IMG/VR virus record: IMGVR_UViG_3300027763_000001
Span: 30,462 to 94,461 of that record
Length of the DNA stretch: 64,000 nt
Reading direction: 5' to 3' (one strand)
DNA from: a virus
Positions 24,978-33,772 of this stretch are shown here, piece after piece. The notes beneath the pieces were generated by a model, which ran no database searches, was not told where the DNA came from, and saw nothing but the letters and a program-made list of their open reading frames with translations. Each line of letters begins with the position of its first letter. The stretch's first letter is position 1. The translations under genes and the position numbers were made by a program.

Positions 24978-25523
24978 TCAGACGAGAAGAGAGACAATCG
25001 GTGCAATAGCACCAGTCAGCTCAGAGAGAGTCTCGGTGAAACCCTTGGGCTTCATCAATACGTCCCGCATCAGCTGCAGCCGGGCGGCATCATTGGTCTG
25101 CTCGCCAGTGACGGCCGTGGACACCCTGTCGTTGGTGTCTCTACCCAAGCCGACAAAGCGGTCGGCGACGTCCACCCCTTGCCGGTAGGTCTGATCTCCC
25201 AGCCTGAGCTGATTGTCGGTGTAATTTTTGAGGTTTGCGCTGTTTTCTTCCACCCGGATCTGGCTGCCAGTCCTGGCTTCCTCTCGCAGCAGGGGCGCCA
25301 TGCGCATTCTGCCGTAGACGCCGTTATCAATCCCTCGCCTCTGCGACCAATCGGTTCGGTAGGCGTCCTGCCACGCCTGTTCCCCCAGCCCCTCCCCCAT
25401 CTGCGTTGGCGAGGACAAGCCCGGTGCGACCACGGCCTCCTGCGGCTTGCTGACAGGCGCCTTCGGCACCTCCGGCGACTTGTATGTGTAGCGGCTTGGC
25501 TTGAACAGGTCGAGTGGATTCAT
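24978..25523 (-). CDS. Small virion operon protein
   Basis: 181 aa beginning MNPLDLFKPSRYTYKSPEVP, with a proline-rich N-terminus and a helical Gln/Arg/Asp-rich middle (RTGSQIRVEENSANLKNYTD). It ends in a mildly hydrophobic stretch (LTGAIAPIVSLLV). The run D-x-R-V-S-T-A-V-T-G-E-Q resembles the 11-residue repeat protein downstream, suggesting common ancestry. No named family. A structural or ejected protein is inferred from the operon. Confidence 0.55.
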   Translation of the reverse strand: MNPLDLFKPSRYTYKSPEVPKAPVSKPQEAVVAPGLSSPTQMGEGLGEQAWQDAYRTDWSQRRGIDNGVYGRMRMAPLLREEARTGSQIRVEENSANLKNYTDNQLRLGDQTYRQGVDVADRFVGLGRDTNDRVSTAVTGEQTNDAARLQLMRDVLMKPKGFTETLSELTGAIAPIVSLLV

Positions 25524-25526
25524 GGC

Positions 25527-26039
25527 TCAATTCCTCGTGGTTGGTGCTGGGAGGCTCGATCGGGCTCTATCAGCGCTCGTCGCTGCGCCAAGGTAAGTCT
25601 GCAGCAGCGGCGCGTTTACTGCCTGCGCCCCCTCGAAGGTGGCCAGCCCTGTCCCGTAACGATTGCCCGCCCGGGTGAGCCCATCACCCTGGGGGGCGAA
25701 CAGCTGTCCCATCGCCCATTCCTTCGCTCCCGAGCCCCGCAGGCCGGAGGCGGACTGCAGGAGCCGATCCGCCAGCGTCGCCTTGCGGGTTTGCTTGCGC
25801 TGCTTCTCCAGCGCCGCAATCTCGGCCTTCTGCTCCAGAGTCCGCTGGCGATTGACCAGGTTCGTGTTGGCTAGCTGCGCCTGGTTGTTGAGCCCAGTCT
25901 GGGCCAATGGCGCCATCAAGGCAGCCGTTTGCGTCGGCATCTGCCCCAGCAGCATGTCCGAACCGTTATCGAACACCGTCCCTTGGAGCGGGGCGACCGG
26001 GCGAAACGTCTGAGTGTAGGCACCAGCAAGAGCGCTCAT
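25527..26039 (-). CDS. Small virion operon protein
   Basis: 170 aa. After MSALAGAYTQTFRPVAPLQG it is Gln/Ala/Asn-rich and helical, with a strong coiled-coil-like section (NLVNRQRTLEQKAEIAALEK). It sits 3 nt before the next gene and 6 nt after the previous stop. No recognisable family. Composition is shared with its neighbours, consistent with a set of diverged internal virion proteins. Confidence 0.55.
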   Translation of the reverse strand: MSALAGAYTQTFRPVAPLQGTVFDNGSDMLLGQMPTQTAALMAPLAQTGLNNQAQLANTNLVNRQRTLEQKAEIAALEKQRKQTRKATLADRLLQSASGLRGSGAKEWAMGQLFAPQGDGLTRAGNRYGTGLATFEGAQAVNAPLLQTYLGAATSADRARSSLPAPTTRN

Positions 26040-26045
26040 GGCTGA

Positions 26046-26780
26046 TCAGTACGGATTAGGCATTGAAAGGATCCCTTGGGCCCCTGCTGACATCGCCCCC
26101 AGCGCTTGGCTGGATCCATTCTGGGCCATTGCCAGCACCGCCTGGGCATAGGCAGCTTGCTGACGTGCCTCAAGGTCTGCTTTCATGCGCAAGATATCAT
26201 TCTGACGAGACAGCGCCATCTCCCGCTCAGCGATCGGCAGGTTTGCCTGCCGGCGGCGAGAATCCATCGTGATCCCAGCCTCGTTGGCGCTGATGGCATT
26301 TTGGATAGCTTTTTGCTCAGGAGTGTCAGACCGGGTAAGCCCCACCAGGTCCGTCGCCCCCCGCAGCCCCGCCTTGCCCGCCTGACTGCCCGCCAATCCC
26401 AGCCCGGCAGCCGCGAGCCATCCCATGGGCCCGCTCATCCCGAACGCCAGTGGCGCCAACGCGGCCAAGCTGCCCACGCCCGCACCGGTGGCGTCTACCA
26501 GATTCTGCTGAGGGGTTTCACTCTTGTCCCCCATCTCGCCGGCAGCGGCCAGCAGCCCTCCAATACCGGCCCCGCCGGTAATCAGCCGCTTGCGGCCCAT
26601 ACCGCCGGCAAGGCCACTCAGTGAGGACATCAGATCGCCGGCCCAGCGAGGGCCGGCGCCGCCACTGACGCCATTGCCGGAAGAAGAGGACCTGATCGCC
26701 TCGGCATCAATCGCCTCAGGGGCAACCCTCGCGTAGCGCGGTCTGACCGCCAGCGGACCGCCTGGGACGTACGGTGGCAT
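26046..26780 (-). CDS. Virion protein with glycine-zipper membrane-like core
   Basis: 244 aa. Residues about 50-140 are very rich in Gly, Ala and Leu with G-x-x-x-G/A spacing (GGAGIGGLLAAAGEMGD; LAALAPLAFGMSGPMGWLAA), compatible with membrane insertion. The C-terminal third is a charged helix (SRRRQANLPIAEREMALSRQ). This pattern is typical of ejected proteins that insert into the host envelope, which is inference here. It lies in the middle of the virion operon. Confidence 0.55.
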   Translation of the reverse strand: MPPYVPGGPLAVRPRYARVAPEAIDAEAIRSSSSGNGVSGGAGPRWAGDLMSSLSGLAGGMGRKRLITGGAGIGGLLAAAGEMGDKSETPQQNLVDATGAGVGSLAALAPLAFGMSGPMGWLAAAGLGLAGSQAGKAGLRGATDLVGLTRSDTPEQKAIQNAISANEAGITMDSRRRQANLPIAEREMALSRQNDILRMKADLEARQQAAYAQAVLAMAQNGSSQALGAMSAGAQGILSMPNPY

Positions 26781-26827
26781 CTCCGAGACGGCGACGAAAC
26801 TCCCCAGATTCTAAGCGCTCTGAGGCC

Positions 26828-27403
26828 CTAGCCGAACAGTCCGCCCAGAGCCTTGCCGGCCACTCCGCCGATCGCTCCTCCAGCGGGTCCACCAAAGACC
26901 GATCCGACCACCGATCCGATCGCTCCAAGGAGGCCGCCGCTCCTGTTTTTGGTCGCCTTCTGTTGCTCGCTGTAGTTCCGCGTCACGTACTGCTGTTCCT
27001 CCCACAGCTTGGCATCTGCAAGCCCCTGGCTCCTCTGCATCAGCGCTTGCCCCGTGCCATCCAGCGCCATGGCAGCCGCGCTCCCCTGCGCCTGGGACAG
27101 CGCTTCGCTCCCGCTCGCAAAGGCACGGCCGGCATCGCTGCTCGCCCTGAACCCCTCCTGGTTCGGTCTCACTGGACCGTTCTCCGCCGCTGCTCGCACG
27201 CTGTCCATAGCCCGCCCCGGGCCCGGGGCCGCCGACTGCCCTGTCGCCGCCGATGACAGCCTTTGTACGGGCTCTGGCGCGCTACTTGCCAGCGAGCCGC
27301 CTTGGCCATCGCCCCAGTCTCTCTTCGTGAACTGCACAGCGCCCGGCGGCGCGTAGGCCTGCTCGGGCGTGTAACTGCCTGAGAATTCGTAGTTGCGTCT
27401 CAT
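26828..27403 (-). CDS. Virion protein with C-terminal glycine zipper
   Basis: 191 aa. The N-terminus is aromatic (MRRNYEFSGSYTPEQAY), the centre is a disordered Gly/Ser/Ala/Gln region, and the C-terminus ends in a clear glycine-zipper hydrophobic segment (GLLGAIGSVVGSVFGGPAGG, then GGVAGKALGGLFG). Such tails can oligomerise in membranes. Its start codon overlaps the stop of the upstream gene. Function is inferred only by analogy with small ejection proteins. Confidence 0.55.
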   Translation of the reverse strand: MRRNYEFSGSYTPEQAYAPPGAVQFTKRDWGDGQGGSLASSAPEPVQRLSSAATGQSAAPGPGRAMDSVRAAAENGPVRPNQEGFRASSDAGRAFASGSEALSQAQGSAAAMALDGTGQALMQRSQGLADAKLWEEQQYVTRNYSEQQKATKNRSGGLLGAIGSVVGSVFGGPAGGAIGGVAGKALGGLFG

Positions 27404-27735
27404 CGCCTGCCGCCGGAAACAATCTGGCCAAGGGCACCACCGATCGCCTCGAGCACCTGCAAATTATCCCTGCCTGCGCCCTGCGACTGCGCAGAGCCCA
27501 TGGAACCCGCCGAGTAGCCCTTCGGCTTTCGCCTGTTGACGCTGCGGAAAGCTCTCATCTGCTCGTCATTGACCTGCTTTTGTGCGATCGCACTGGCCTG
27601 ATTGCTCAGCCCTCGCCCGATCATCTCCCCCATCCCCCGGACGCCCGCCGTCCTGGCCGAAGTAAAGGCGTCCACGGCACTGCCCCCTTCGCTGCCACCC
27701 GCGAAACTGCTCCCGCCCATCACGTTCAGTCTCAT
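27400..27735 (-). CDS. Small Gly/Ser-rich virion operon protein
   Basis: 111 aa (MRLNVMGGSSFAGGSEGGSAV...), Gly/Ser-rich with a helical, Gln-rich centre (LSNQASAIAQKQVNDEQMRAF). Both ends overlap neighbouring genes by 4 nt, so it is translationally coupled. No family is recognised. Confidence 0.55.
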   Translation of the reverse strand: MRLNVMGGSSFAGGSEGGSAVDAFTSARTAGVRGMGEMIGRGLSNQASAIAQKQVNDEQMRAFRSVNRRKPKGYSAGSMGSAQSQGAGRDNLQVLEAIGGALGQIVSGGRR

Positions 27736-29147
27736 CGCCGTCCTCCAGTTGCCCCATTCTGGCCCACCCGGGGCGGCGCGGGCAACTCAGCCGGCGCAGT
27801 GCCTGGCTCTTCTTCTTCCTCGATCGGCGCTTTGCCCTTCAGCCCCCTCCGCACACCCTCCAGAGTCGAGCCGATCAGGGCCGCCGCTGTCAGTGACCCG
27901 CCTCCGTGGATCAGCACGTCCTTGAGCACCTCGTTCTCTACGGCACGGTTGTACTTACCGTGATTCGCAACGGCGTCCGCAACCGCCACCTCATGCGACT
28001 CCGCCGGGCCCCGCTCGTCCTGCGGCGTCCCCTTGAGCACCGCCAGTTTTCCCAGCGCCTCCTGTCTCCGCTGCAGCAAGTCCACCCCGATCTCCCCGCT
28101 TACCGGATCCACCCCGCTTCGCGTCAAGCGCATCGCCGCTTTCCGCGCTCCGTACCGCCCTCCCGCCGCCATCGCCACCGCTGGAATAATCGCCGTCGCC
28201 ACCGGCAGCGACTTACCCAGGAAGTTCACCTCTGCCCCGTGAATCCCGTCGGCAGTCAGCTTGATCGGCCACTTGCTTCCGTGCAGGAAGGCCTTGTACT
28301 GCTCGTACTCTCCTTTGGTCACATCGGGCCGTTCTTGCACAAAATCCCGGTACGGCAGCAGTTCTCCGCTCCGCCCCAGCACCATCTCGCTCAAAAACTC
28401 CGCCGCTGGGCTGCTTGACTCCCGCCGATCACCATCGCCAGGCGCAGCCGCGCCGTATCCATCCAGTCGCCCAAAACTGCCGTTGGCAAACTTCATCGCG
28501 ATCCATGCTGGTGCCGTCGCAGCCATTCGCATCGCCCGGCTTTTGAGCAGTGGCGCCGGCACGTCAGAGATCCCCGCCTGGGCGTGGTGTAGCCCCTGCA
28601 GCGTTGCCACGCTCGTTACTGCCTCCCCGGCATTCATCAGCCACCACAAGTTCATCAACCCCTGCACTCCAACGGCGTCCGCCATCGTTACGCCAAGGGC
28701 TTGGGCCGCCTTGCGCCGCCCGCTATCCCCGATCGGCTCCTGCACCGTCGGGTTGTCAAACTCAGGGGTGAAGTCCTTGTGGACCGTGCCAGCCCGCAGG
28801 TCCGGCAGGGCTTCCCGCGCCGCGCCGAACCCCTCCATCCGCTCCTTGGAATACCCGCCCAGCGGGATGCGCTGCACCCATCCCGGCGTATTCCACGGCA
28901 GCCGCTGTCCCAGTGCCGTATCGCCCACCCTTCCGGGCAGGTGCTGCCTGGCGTAGTCCAGCAATGGCGAGCTTCCGGCCGCGTCCTCAAGGACTGAGTT
29001 CTCGAACCCTCCGCCGACGCCCCGGGCCACCAGGTTTTGGTACTCCCTGGGATTTGAGCGGAACGCCTGCGCAGCGATCCACTTCAGCTCATCCCAATCG
29101 AAGGGAAGATTCGCGTTTTGGATCACCTGCGAGCCGTTCGCCATCAC
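27732..29147 (-). CDS. Virion operon protein with two hydrophobic segments
   Basis: 471 aa. Hydrophobic stretches occur near residues 170-220 (GLMNLWWLMNAGEAVTSVAT; MAATAPAWIAMKF) and 330-350 (LPVATAIIPAVAMAAGG), and the C-terminus is acidic and Pro-rich (IEEEEEPGTAPAELPAPP). No catalytic motif or named family is recognised. Position and composition suggest an internal or ejected virion component. It overlaps the following gene by 4 nt and begins 1 nt after the upstream gene's stop. Confidence 0.55.
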   Translation of the reverse strand: MMANGSQVIQNANLPFDWDELKWIAAQAFRSNPREYQNLVARGVGGGFENSVLEDAAGSSPLLDYARQHLPGRVGDTALGQRLPWNTPGWVQRIPLGGYSKERMEGFGAAREALPDLRAGTVHKDFTPEFDNPTVQEPIGDSGRRKAAQALGVTMADAVGVQGLMNLWWLMNAGEAVTSVATLQGLHHAQAGISDVPAPLLKSRAMRMAATAPAWIAMKFANGSFGRLDGYGAAAPGDGDRRESSSPAAEFLSEMVLGRSGELLPYRDFVQERPDVTKGEYEQYKAFLHGSKWPIKLTADGIHGAEVNFLGKSLPVATAIIPAVAMAAGGRYGARKAAMRLTRSGVDPVSGEIGVDLLQRRQEALGKLAVLKGTPQDERGPAESHEVAVADAVANHGKYNRAVENEVLKDVLIHGGGSLTAAALIGSTLEGVRRGLKGKAPIEEEEEPGTAPAELPAPPRVGQNGATGGRR

Positions 29148-29768
29148 TCAGTTCCCCATCGACTGCAGGACAAGGTCCTGCACTTCCCTTGGCTGCTGCG
29201 CCAGGAACCGGGCGAACATTTCGTCGCCGCTGTCGCCCGTCGCCAGGCCGGGGCTGGCTGCTCCGTAATTCGACGGCAGCTCCAGTGGCGATGGCCCGAA
29301 CTGCTGCCGCGTAAAGCCGCCCTGTGCTGGTGCCGGCGGTGGCGCCGCAACAGCAGGCACCAGCTTGGCTCCTGCCTGCTGTTGCTGCTTCTGCAAGATT
29401 CCCTCCATCAGCGGCCGCGGCGACCCGAAGCCAACCCCCATCTCGGTCACCATCGAGCCGCCCAGCCTGGCCATGTCCAGCGCCTGCGGACTCTGCAGCT
29501 TCAGCAGCCTGCCCACCCGGTCACCAGCTACTCGGCCGCCCAGGGATCCGAGCAGTCCAATCCCCAGGTCTTCGGCCCCGATCGCCAGCGAATCCCCAGC
29601 ATTGCCGCCCCCGAACGCCGCCCCGGAAAACAGTGCCGCCAGACCGTTGCCCCCGTACTCCAGTCCCATCTGCAGCTTGTCGATCTTGCCCGCCTCATCG
29701 CGAGGCACCAGCACCCGCTTCAGGTAGTCCAGCGCCCGTCCGCCCAGTCCCGCGAATCTCATGCTCAT
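29148..29768 (-). CDS. Small virion operon protein
   Basis: 206 aa. A Gly/Ala/Leu-rich amphipathic N-terminal half (GGRALDYLKRVLVPRDEAGK; GGNGLAALFSGAAFGGGNAG) is followed by a Gln-rich helix (LMEGILQKQQQQAGAKLVPA). The C-terminal section, DEMFARFLAQQPREVQDLVLQSMGN, is probably helical. No family is recognised. It is coupled to its neighbours by a 4-nt overlap upstream. Confidence 0.55.
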   Translation of the reverse strand: MSMRFAGLGGRALDYLKRVLVPRDEAGKIDKLQMGLEYGGNGLAALFSGAAFGGGNAGDSLAIGAEDLGIGLLGSLGGRVAGDRVGRLLKLQSPQALDMARLGGSMVTEMGVGFGSPRPLMEGILQKQQQQAGAKLVPAVAAPPPAPAQGGFTRQQFGPSPLELPSNYGAASPGLATGDSGDEMFARFLAQQPREVQDLVLQSMGN

Positions 29769-30139
29769 GCGATCCCTCCGGGCCCGCCTTGTGGCTTGCT
29801 CGTCGGTCCAGGCGAAGGCTGCACCGGCGCCATTGCCGGTGGCAGCGCAAACGGTGATCCGGGGGACTGCATCGCATCCATAAATCCCTTCAGCGCCGGC
29901 CCGGCCGCCGCCACCAGGTCCGCTCGCTGGAACGCCTCAGCGATCTCATCACCCGCAAACCGCGTCGTCCCAGCCGGAGACGGCGTCCCTCGCACCGACA
30001 CCCCCGCACGGGTTGGGCTGGACGCCGGAGACTCCTTCAGGCTGTTCGCATTCACAACCGCAGCGCTAAGCGCGCGCCGCACCGAATCAGGCGGGCCTGT
30101 CAATGGAGAGAGGGAAAGGCCGCCAGCCATAGGTCTCAA
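29765..30139 (-). CDS. Small Pro/Ala-rich virion operon protein
   Basis: 124 aa (MRPMAGGLSLSPLTGPPDSV...), low-complexity Pro/Ala/Gly with one short helix (DEIAEAFQRADLVAAAGPAL). It starts 30 nt after the 905-aa gene's stop and overlaps the next gene by 4 nt. No family is recognised. Confidence 0.5.
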   Translation of the reverse strand: MRPMAGGLSLSPLTGPPDSVRRALSAAVVNANSLKESPASSPTRAGVSVRGTPSPAGTTRFAGDEIAEAFQRADLVAAAGPALKGFMDAMQSPGSPFALPPAMAPVQPSPGPTSKPQGGPGGIA

Positions 30140-30168
30140 CCTGAGATGCCCATCCTAGGCGGCTTCGC

Positions 30169-32886
30169 TCACACCCTCCGCGCTCGCGCCAGGGCTATCA
30201 GCTGTTCCATCGTCGCGTTCCGCATCTGCGGCGCCCTGGCCGGGTCTACCCGAGAGGCGGATGGCGCCAAAGCCGGGTTTTGTCCCCACGTCCCCACCAC
30301 CGGGTCCGCCCCCGACAACCCCAAGGGCGGATTTTTGCGCGACTGGGGCTGCCACTCGAGTTCGCTCATCGACGGGCCTGCGCCCGCCTCGATACCGGTC
30401 TGCGCCGCCAGATCCCTTAGCAGTGTCCGCAGCCGCAGTTCGCCTCCAGTCCCGACCTGTTGAGACGCCATCGCAGGCCGCGCCTCGTCCCCGTACCGCC
30501 CGGGGCCCGTCACCGCGTTCAGCTCTAGTTCTGCGCCCACGTTGATCGGCCGCGCCGCGGGTGCCGAGTAGTCCGGCCCAGGACCCACCTCGCCCCTGGT
30601 CGGCGACATGACGTTCTCCCCCAGCCAGCCCTCTATCGCCGCCACCGTCTGCCGGTCGAATCGGCTTGGGGCCCGCATCACTTCCGCCGCCTGCCGTGGC
30701 GCCAGCCCGCCTGGCAGCTCCGCACCCTGGTTCAGTGCATATCCGCCCATCACGCTTTCGGCCGTTGGCGCTGGCACCGGCGGCGGCACTGGCACCCCCG
30801 GATAGATCTCGCCGCCCTTGAAGTCGTCGAACTGCCACATCCCGGGCGCTGCGTCCAGCCGCCTGCCCTGCACGTCTCGCGCATGTTCCAGCAGCGGCTT
30901 CACCACTCCGTGCCACGTATCGCCATACGCCTGGCTCGCAAGTGTCGGCCCAATCGCCGGCGCGCGCACCGGGGCGTCCTCTGCTGGACGGCCGCCCAGC
31001 CTCGCGATCGTGTCCAGCATCGTGAACAGCGAGTTGTCGTACACCGTCCCTCGCTCCGTTCGCCCCACCCGCTCCACCCGGTCCGGGAAGTCCCCGCGCA
31101 CCGCCGCGCTCCGGCTCGACACCGCGTCCGCCCCCAGCGTCCGCTGCATAGCCGTGTTCTGTACCGCATTGATCAGTGGATCCGTCAGTCCGGTGTCCCC
31201 CACCAGTCGCCAATCCCCCGGAACCCCCGCATACTCCGCCAGCGCCTGCACCAGCGACCGCGCTCCTTCCAGCTTCTCCTGCTGCCACTTTGCGTTCTCG
31301 CCCACTCGATATCGCCTGGTGAACACCTCATCGCCCTCGCCCTGCTCCGGCGCCCATTGATCCACGGCGAACACCGCCGGGCCCGGCACCGGCCGCCCGT
31401 CCTGCTCTTGCACGATCACCAGCTGCCCGTCGCCCAGGTCAGCCACCATCGGCTTCACGTCGGCCTCGTTCCAATATCGCTGCACTGCCCCGAAGTCCGG
31501 CTCCACCGGCCGCCGCCCCATCACCAGCGTCCGCACCGGCGTTTCGGCCTCCTCCAGCGCTCGCTGGAAGGCCTGTCCCACCGTTGGCCACGTTGCCGCC
31601 CTCGGCACCCCCGGATCGTTCGGCCGGCTAAATCCGTGCGTCCGGCCGAGCTCGTCGACGTTCCACTCTTCCGGATTCGGCGCTCCTACCGCCTCGTAGG
31701 CCCCCATCTCGAACTTCCCCGTCGCAGGCTCGGACTGCGAATACCGCTTGGCCAGCCCGATCAGCGGGTGGTCGTCCGCCAAGCCCAGATCCATCGGATC
31801 CAGCACCACGCTCGGATCCACCAGCAGCTGCCGCACGCCACGCGGGTCCACCGCCAACACCCGCCGCGCTTTCCCTTTCTCGTTCAGCTCGTAGGCGCTC
31901 TGGTCAGCAACCGCTTCCAGCTGCTTCAGCATTTGCCCCGCACGCGCCCGCTCCATCGGGCTGGCGCCGTAGGCCGCGGTCCGCTGCGCCTGCTCTCGCG
32001 CCTGCTGTACCCACTTCTGCTCCCGTGGCTGCTGCACCGTCGGTACCTCCGTCACCGTGCTCCCGTCCCACCGCTTCTGCTCCGATCGGCGTGCCATCAG
32101 CAACGGCACATCGCCGCCAACCACCCGCTCACCGAACGACTCCTTGGCCAGCGCATTCCGGCGTCCGCTCGTCCCCACCTTCTTCCCGTGCCCAAACGTC
32201 TGCCGTAGTAGCCGCTGCTCGTCCTGGTCCAGTTGCCGCACCTTGCTCCGCAGCGCCTGGACTGCCGGCTCGTCGGGCCCGTAATACGTTGGCCCGACCT
32301 GCAACCCCTCGCCTACCGCCGTCCCCGCCGGCACCAGATCCCCCGCGCGCTCCAGGGCTCTCCCCAGCCCCAGCTCATAAAACGCCCGGCGCACTTCCCC
32401 CTGGTCATCACGCCCCTGCCGCCGGAACCCGCTCCTGTTCTCCCTCGGCACCGACAACTGCTCACCAATAGCAATCGCTACGGCCTCCCGCGCACCCAAA
32501 TTCGGACCCCCAGGCCCCGAATCCATAAACTGCGCCGCCCGTAGCGCCGTATCCGCATCCAGACTTCCCGCCGGCACCCCCGCCATCCCCTCCAAGTCCT
32601 GCACAAAGCTCCACGTCCCCGGTTCCGGCTCCATTCCGGGCTCCAATTGGCTCAACAGCGTTGATGCCGCATCCATCCGTGCGCTCACCTCCTCAAACCC
32701 TTCCGTGTTTCGCCCTCCCTCCCGCGCGCGCCCCTCCCGCAGCCGCCTAATCATCGCCGGCCCCCTGTCATACCCCTTTAACCCCCGCTCCTCGGCAAAT
32801 CGCCGCGTTTCCGCAGGCTGGAAACCACCGTTTCGGCGGCTGCCGGGGCGAATCACACGCTCTCCTTGCCCGCCACTCATCGTCAT
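30169..32886 (-). CDS. Large (905 aa) virion operon protein
   Basis: The first gene of the long minus-strand late operon. Two in-frame ATGs, 32886 and 32880, are possible. It is Arg/Glu/Pro-rich and soluble, without membrane segments. Stretches such as ALRSKVRQLDQDEQRLLRQTFGHGKK and MERARAGQMLKQLEAVADQS are helical. The C-terminus (ATMEQLIALARARRV) is basic. No enzymatic motif was recognised. Large size at the head of an operon of small Gly/Ala proteins fits an ejected internal or large tail protein. The putative late-promoter element lies 33 nt upstream of the first ATG. Confidence 0.6.
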   Translation of the reverse strand: MTMSGGQGERVIRPGSRRNGGFQPAETRRFAEERGLKGYDRGPAMIRRLREGRAREGGRNTEGFEEVSARMDAASTLLSQLEPGMEPEPGTWSFVQDLEGMAGVPAGSLDADTALRAAQFMDSGPGGPNLGAREAVAIAIGEQLSVPRENRSGFRRQGRDDQGEVRRAFYELGLGRALERAGDLVPAGTAVGEGLQVGPTYYGPDEPAVQALRSKVRQLDQDEQRLLRQTFGHGKKVGTSGRRNALAKESFGERVVGGDVPLLMARRSEQKRWDGSTVTEVPTVQQPREQKWVQQAREQAQRTAAYGASPMERARAGQMLKQLEAVADQSAYELNEKGKARRVLAVDPRGVRQLLVDPSVVLDPMDLGLADDHPLIGLAKRYSQSEPATGKFEMGAYEAVGAPNPEEWNVDELGRTHGFSRPNDPGVPRAATWPTVGQAFQRALEEAETPVRTLVMGRRPVEPDFGAVQRYWNEADVKPMVADLGDGQLVIVQEQDGRPVPGPAVFAVDQWAPEQGEGDEVFTRRYRVGENAKWQQEKLEGARSLVQALAEYAGVPGDWRLVGDTGLTDPLINAVQNTAMQRTLGADAVSSRSAAVRGDFPDRVERVGRTERGTVYDNSLFTMLDTIARLGGRPAEDAPVRAPAIGPTLASQAYGDTWHGVVKPLLEHARDVQGRRLDAAPGMWQFDDFKGGEIYPGVPVPPPVPAPTAESVMGGYALNQGAELPGGLAPRQAAEVMRAPSRFDRQTVAAIEGWLGENVMSPTRGEVGPGPDYSAPAARPINVGAELELNAVTGPGRYGDEARPAMASQQVGTGGELRLRTLLRDLAAQTGIEAGAGPSMSELEWQPQSRKNPPLGLSGADPVVGTWGQNPALAPSASRVDPARAPQMRNATMEQLIALARARRV

Positions 32887-32919
32887 CGCCCTTCCGCCCC
32901 GCTGAGTCTGGTGAGTCCG

Positions 32920-32930
32920 AGTCTAAGACC
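32920..32930 (-). promoter_or_regulatory. Late-type promoter element GGTCTTAGACT
   Basis: Read on the minus strand, this 11-mer lies 33 nt before the ATG of the 905-aa gene that opens the virion operon. It is identical to the element at 41962-41972 and a close match to that at 1520-1535. No standard -35/-10 pair is evident around it. A phage-specific late promoter or regulator site is inferred. Confidence 0.55.
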
Positions 32931-33106
32931 GCAGTTTCGGGTGGGACGCGCCGCCCAAAACGCATTCCTTGACCCACCCCGACCGCCCCTGACCCCTCTT
33001 GACACACTTCAGCCTTCCCGATGGCTCTTCTTAAGCACGCATCCACCACCCACTCATTAGCATCAAATGTTTTCTACTATTTTTTTTTTTCAAATTAACG
33101 TCTAAA

Positions 33107-33123
33107 GCACCCCATAGGGGTGC
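33107..33123. repeat. Perfect inverted repeat GCACCCC-ATA-GGGGTGC
   Basis: A 7-bp stem with a 3-nt loop in the divergent intergenic region. A T-run lies to its left and an A-run (33136-33143) to its right, so it could act as a terminator hairpin on either strand or as an operator. Confidence 0.6.
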
Positions 33124-33152
33124 GATACCCTCACGAAAAAAAACAACTGCTT

Positions 33153-33171
33153 GCACATGTACCGCATGTGC
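33153..33171. repeat. Perfect inverted repeat GCACATG-TACCG-CATGTGC
   Basis: A 7-bp arm, 5-nt loop dyad 30 bp from the previous inverted repeat. It is not followed by a T-run, so a protein-binding dyad is more likely than a terminator. Confidence 0.6.
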
Positions 33172-33269
33172 CGGCCTTGTCGCCGCAGTAGAGGTACCCG
33201 CAGCATGCGTTGACCAGCCACAGCCAACTTTAGCTGGATTTGCCAGCTATTGTAAGCCTTTGTCAGCCC

Positions 33270-33298
33270 TTGATTCTTTTAGCTTTGGGCTTTATATC
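33270..33298 (+). promoter_or_regulatory. Weak sigma70-like promoter candidate
   Basis: TTGATT (33270) and TATATC (33293) are separated by 17 bp in the A+T-rich part of the divergent region and point toward the early genes. Each hexamer matches 4 of 6 consensus bases. No gene starts for 470 bp downstream, so a long leader would be needed. Confidence 0.25.
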
Positions 33299-33746
33299 TC
33301 TTCATTTGTTGCTTTTCAGGTGTTTCACCGTTGCTTACGGCCGTGCGCTTGAGCAGGGCGTAAGTTTCGCTGTAGTTGGCAAGTGTTGCTGCGTGTGTCC
33401 ACCTTCGCCAGCTACCGCCAGCCATACTCTGATTAACCATTGTTTGCTATACCGCCCCTGCCACCCCCCGGCAGCGGTTTAGCACTTCGATTGGAGGGTA
33501 TCAGCGGTGCCCAGTGAGTGTATGAGTTATCTACACGCGATGGCACGTTATTTGTCTACGTTTATACCGCTGTTGTGCTTGTCCAGTGAGTATGAGCGCC
33601 TACCCGGCCTGCCATCAGCGGATGGTCGCTGCGCTCCCTTGTGTTTGGTTGCGGCTGCGCCGTGTTGATTGAGTTGGCTGTGGCTGACAGATGTGAGCTT
33701 GTGATTGCTGCTGCAGAGGTGGAGGGGTGATGGTGCGAACTTTATT

Positions 33747-33772
33747 CCCCGTGCATTTTCGGGGTTATCGAC
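33747..33772 (+). promoter_or_regulatory. RBS-occluding leader hairpin, copy 1
   Basis: The stem CCCCG/CGGGG (33747-33751 and 33760-33764) encloses the loop TGCATTTT. The 3' arm supplies the only GGGG ribosome-binding sequence, and eight nucleotides (TTATCGAC) separate it from ATG 33773. The same stem, loop and exact 8-nt spacing recur at 33933, 34224 and 34570. A translational control element is inferred. Confidence 0.65.

Larger units (their letters stand above)
32887..33772. other. Divergent 886-bp intergenic region between late and early genes
   Basis: I see no convincing gene here. The part from about 33060 to 33730 is visibly A+T-richer than flanking genes and contains a T10-12 run near 33081, two perfect inverted repeats, a direct repeat CCAGTGAGT...ATGAG (33511 and 33582), several GCCAGC/GCCAAC words and one near-match to a DnaA box. 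It holds the minus-strand late element, a weak sigma70-like promoter and the leader of the first early gene. It is the natural place for the main early promoter and possibly a replication origin. Confidence 0.6.

Noticed and set aside
24333-25874. 513-aa open frame on the plus strand opposite four virion genes
   Set aside because: It is a low-stop shadow of G+C-rich minus-strand genes; it includes translated tandem-repeat DNA (repeated HSQPVLLAPGS) and has no start signal or sensible domain.
30155-31288. 377-aa minus-strand frame inside the 905-aa gene
   Set aside because: It is Gly/Ala/Arg/Asp low-complexity sequence typical of an out-of-frame reading of high-G+C DNA and would need an overlap of over 1 kb.
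30883-32208. 441-aa plus-strand frame opposite the 905-aa gene
   Set aside because: The composition is extremely His/Arg/Pro-rich with no fold-like pattern; shadow of the minus-strand gene.
33240-33482. 80-aa plus-strand frame in the divergent intergenic region
   Set aside because: It is hydrophobic/Cys-rich by chance of A+T-rich DNA and has no leader hairpin, ribosome site or overlap with a neighbour, unlike all accepted early genes.
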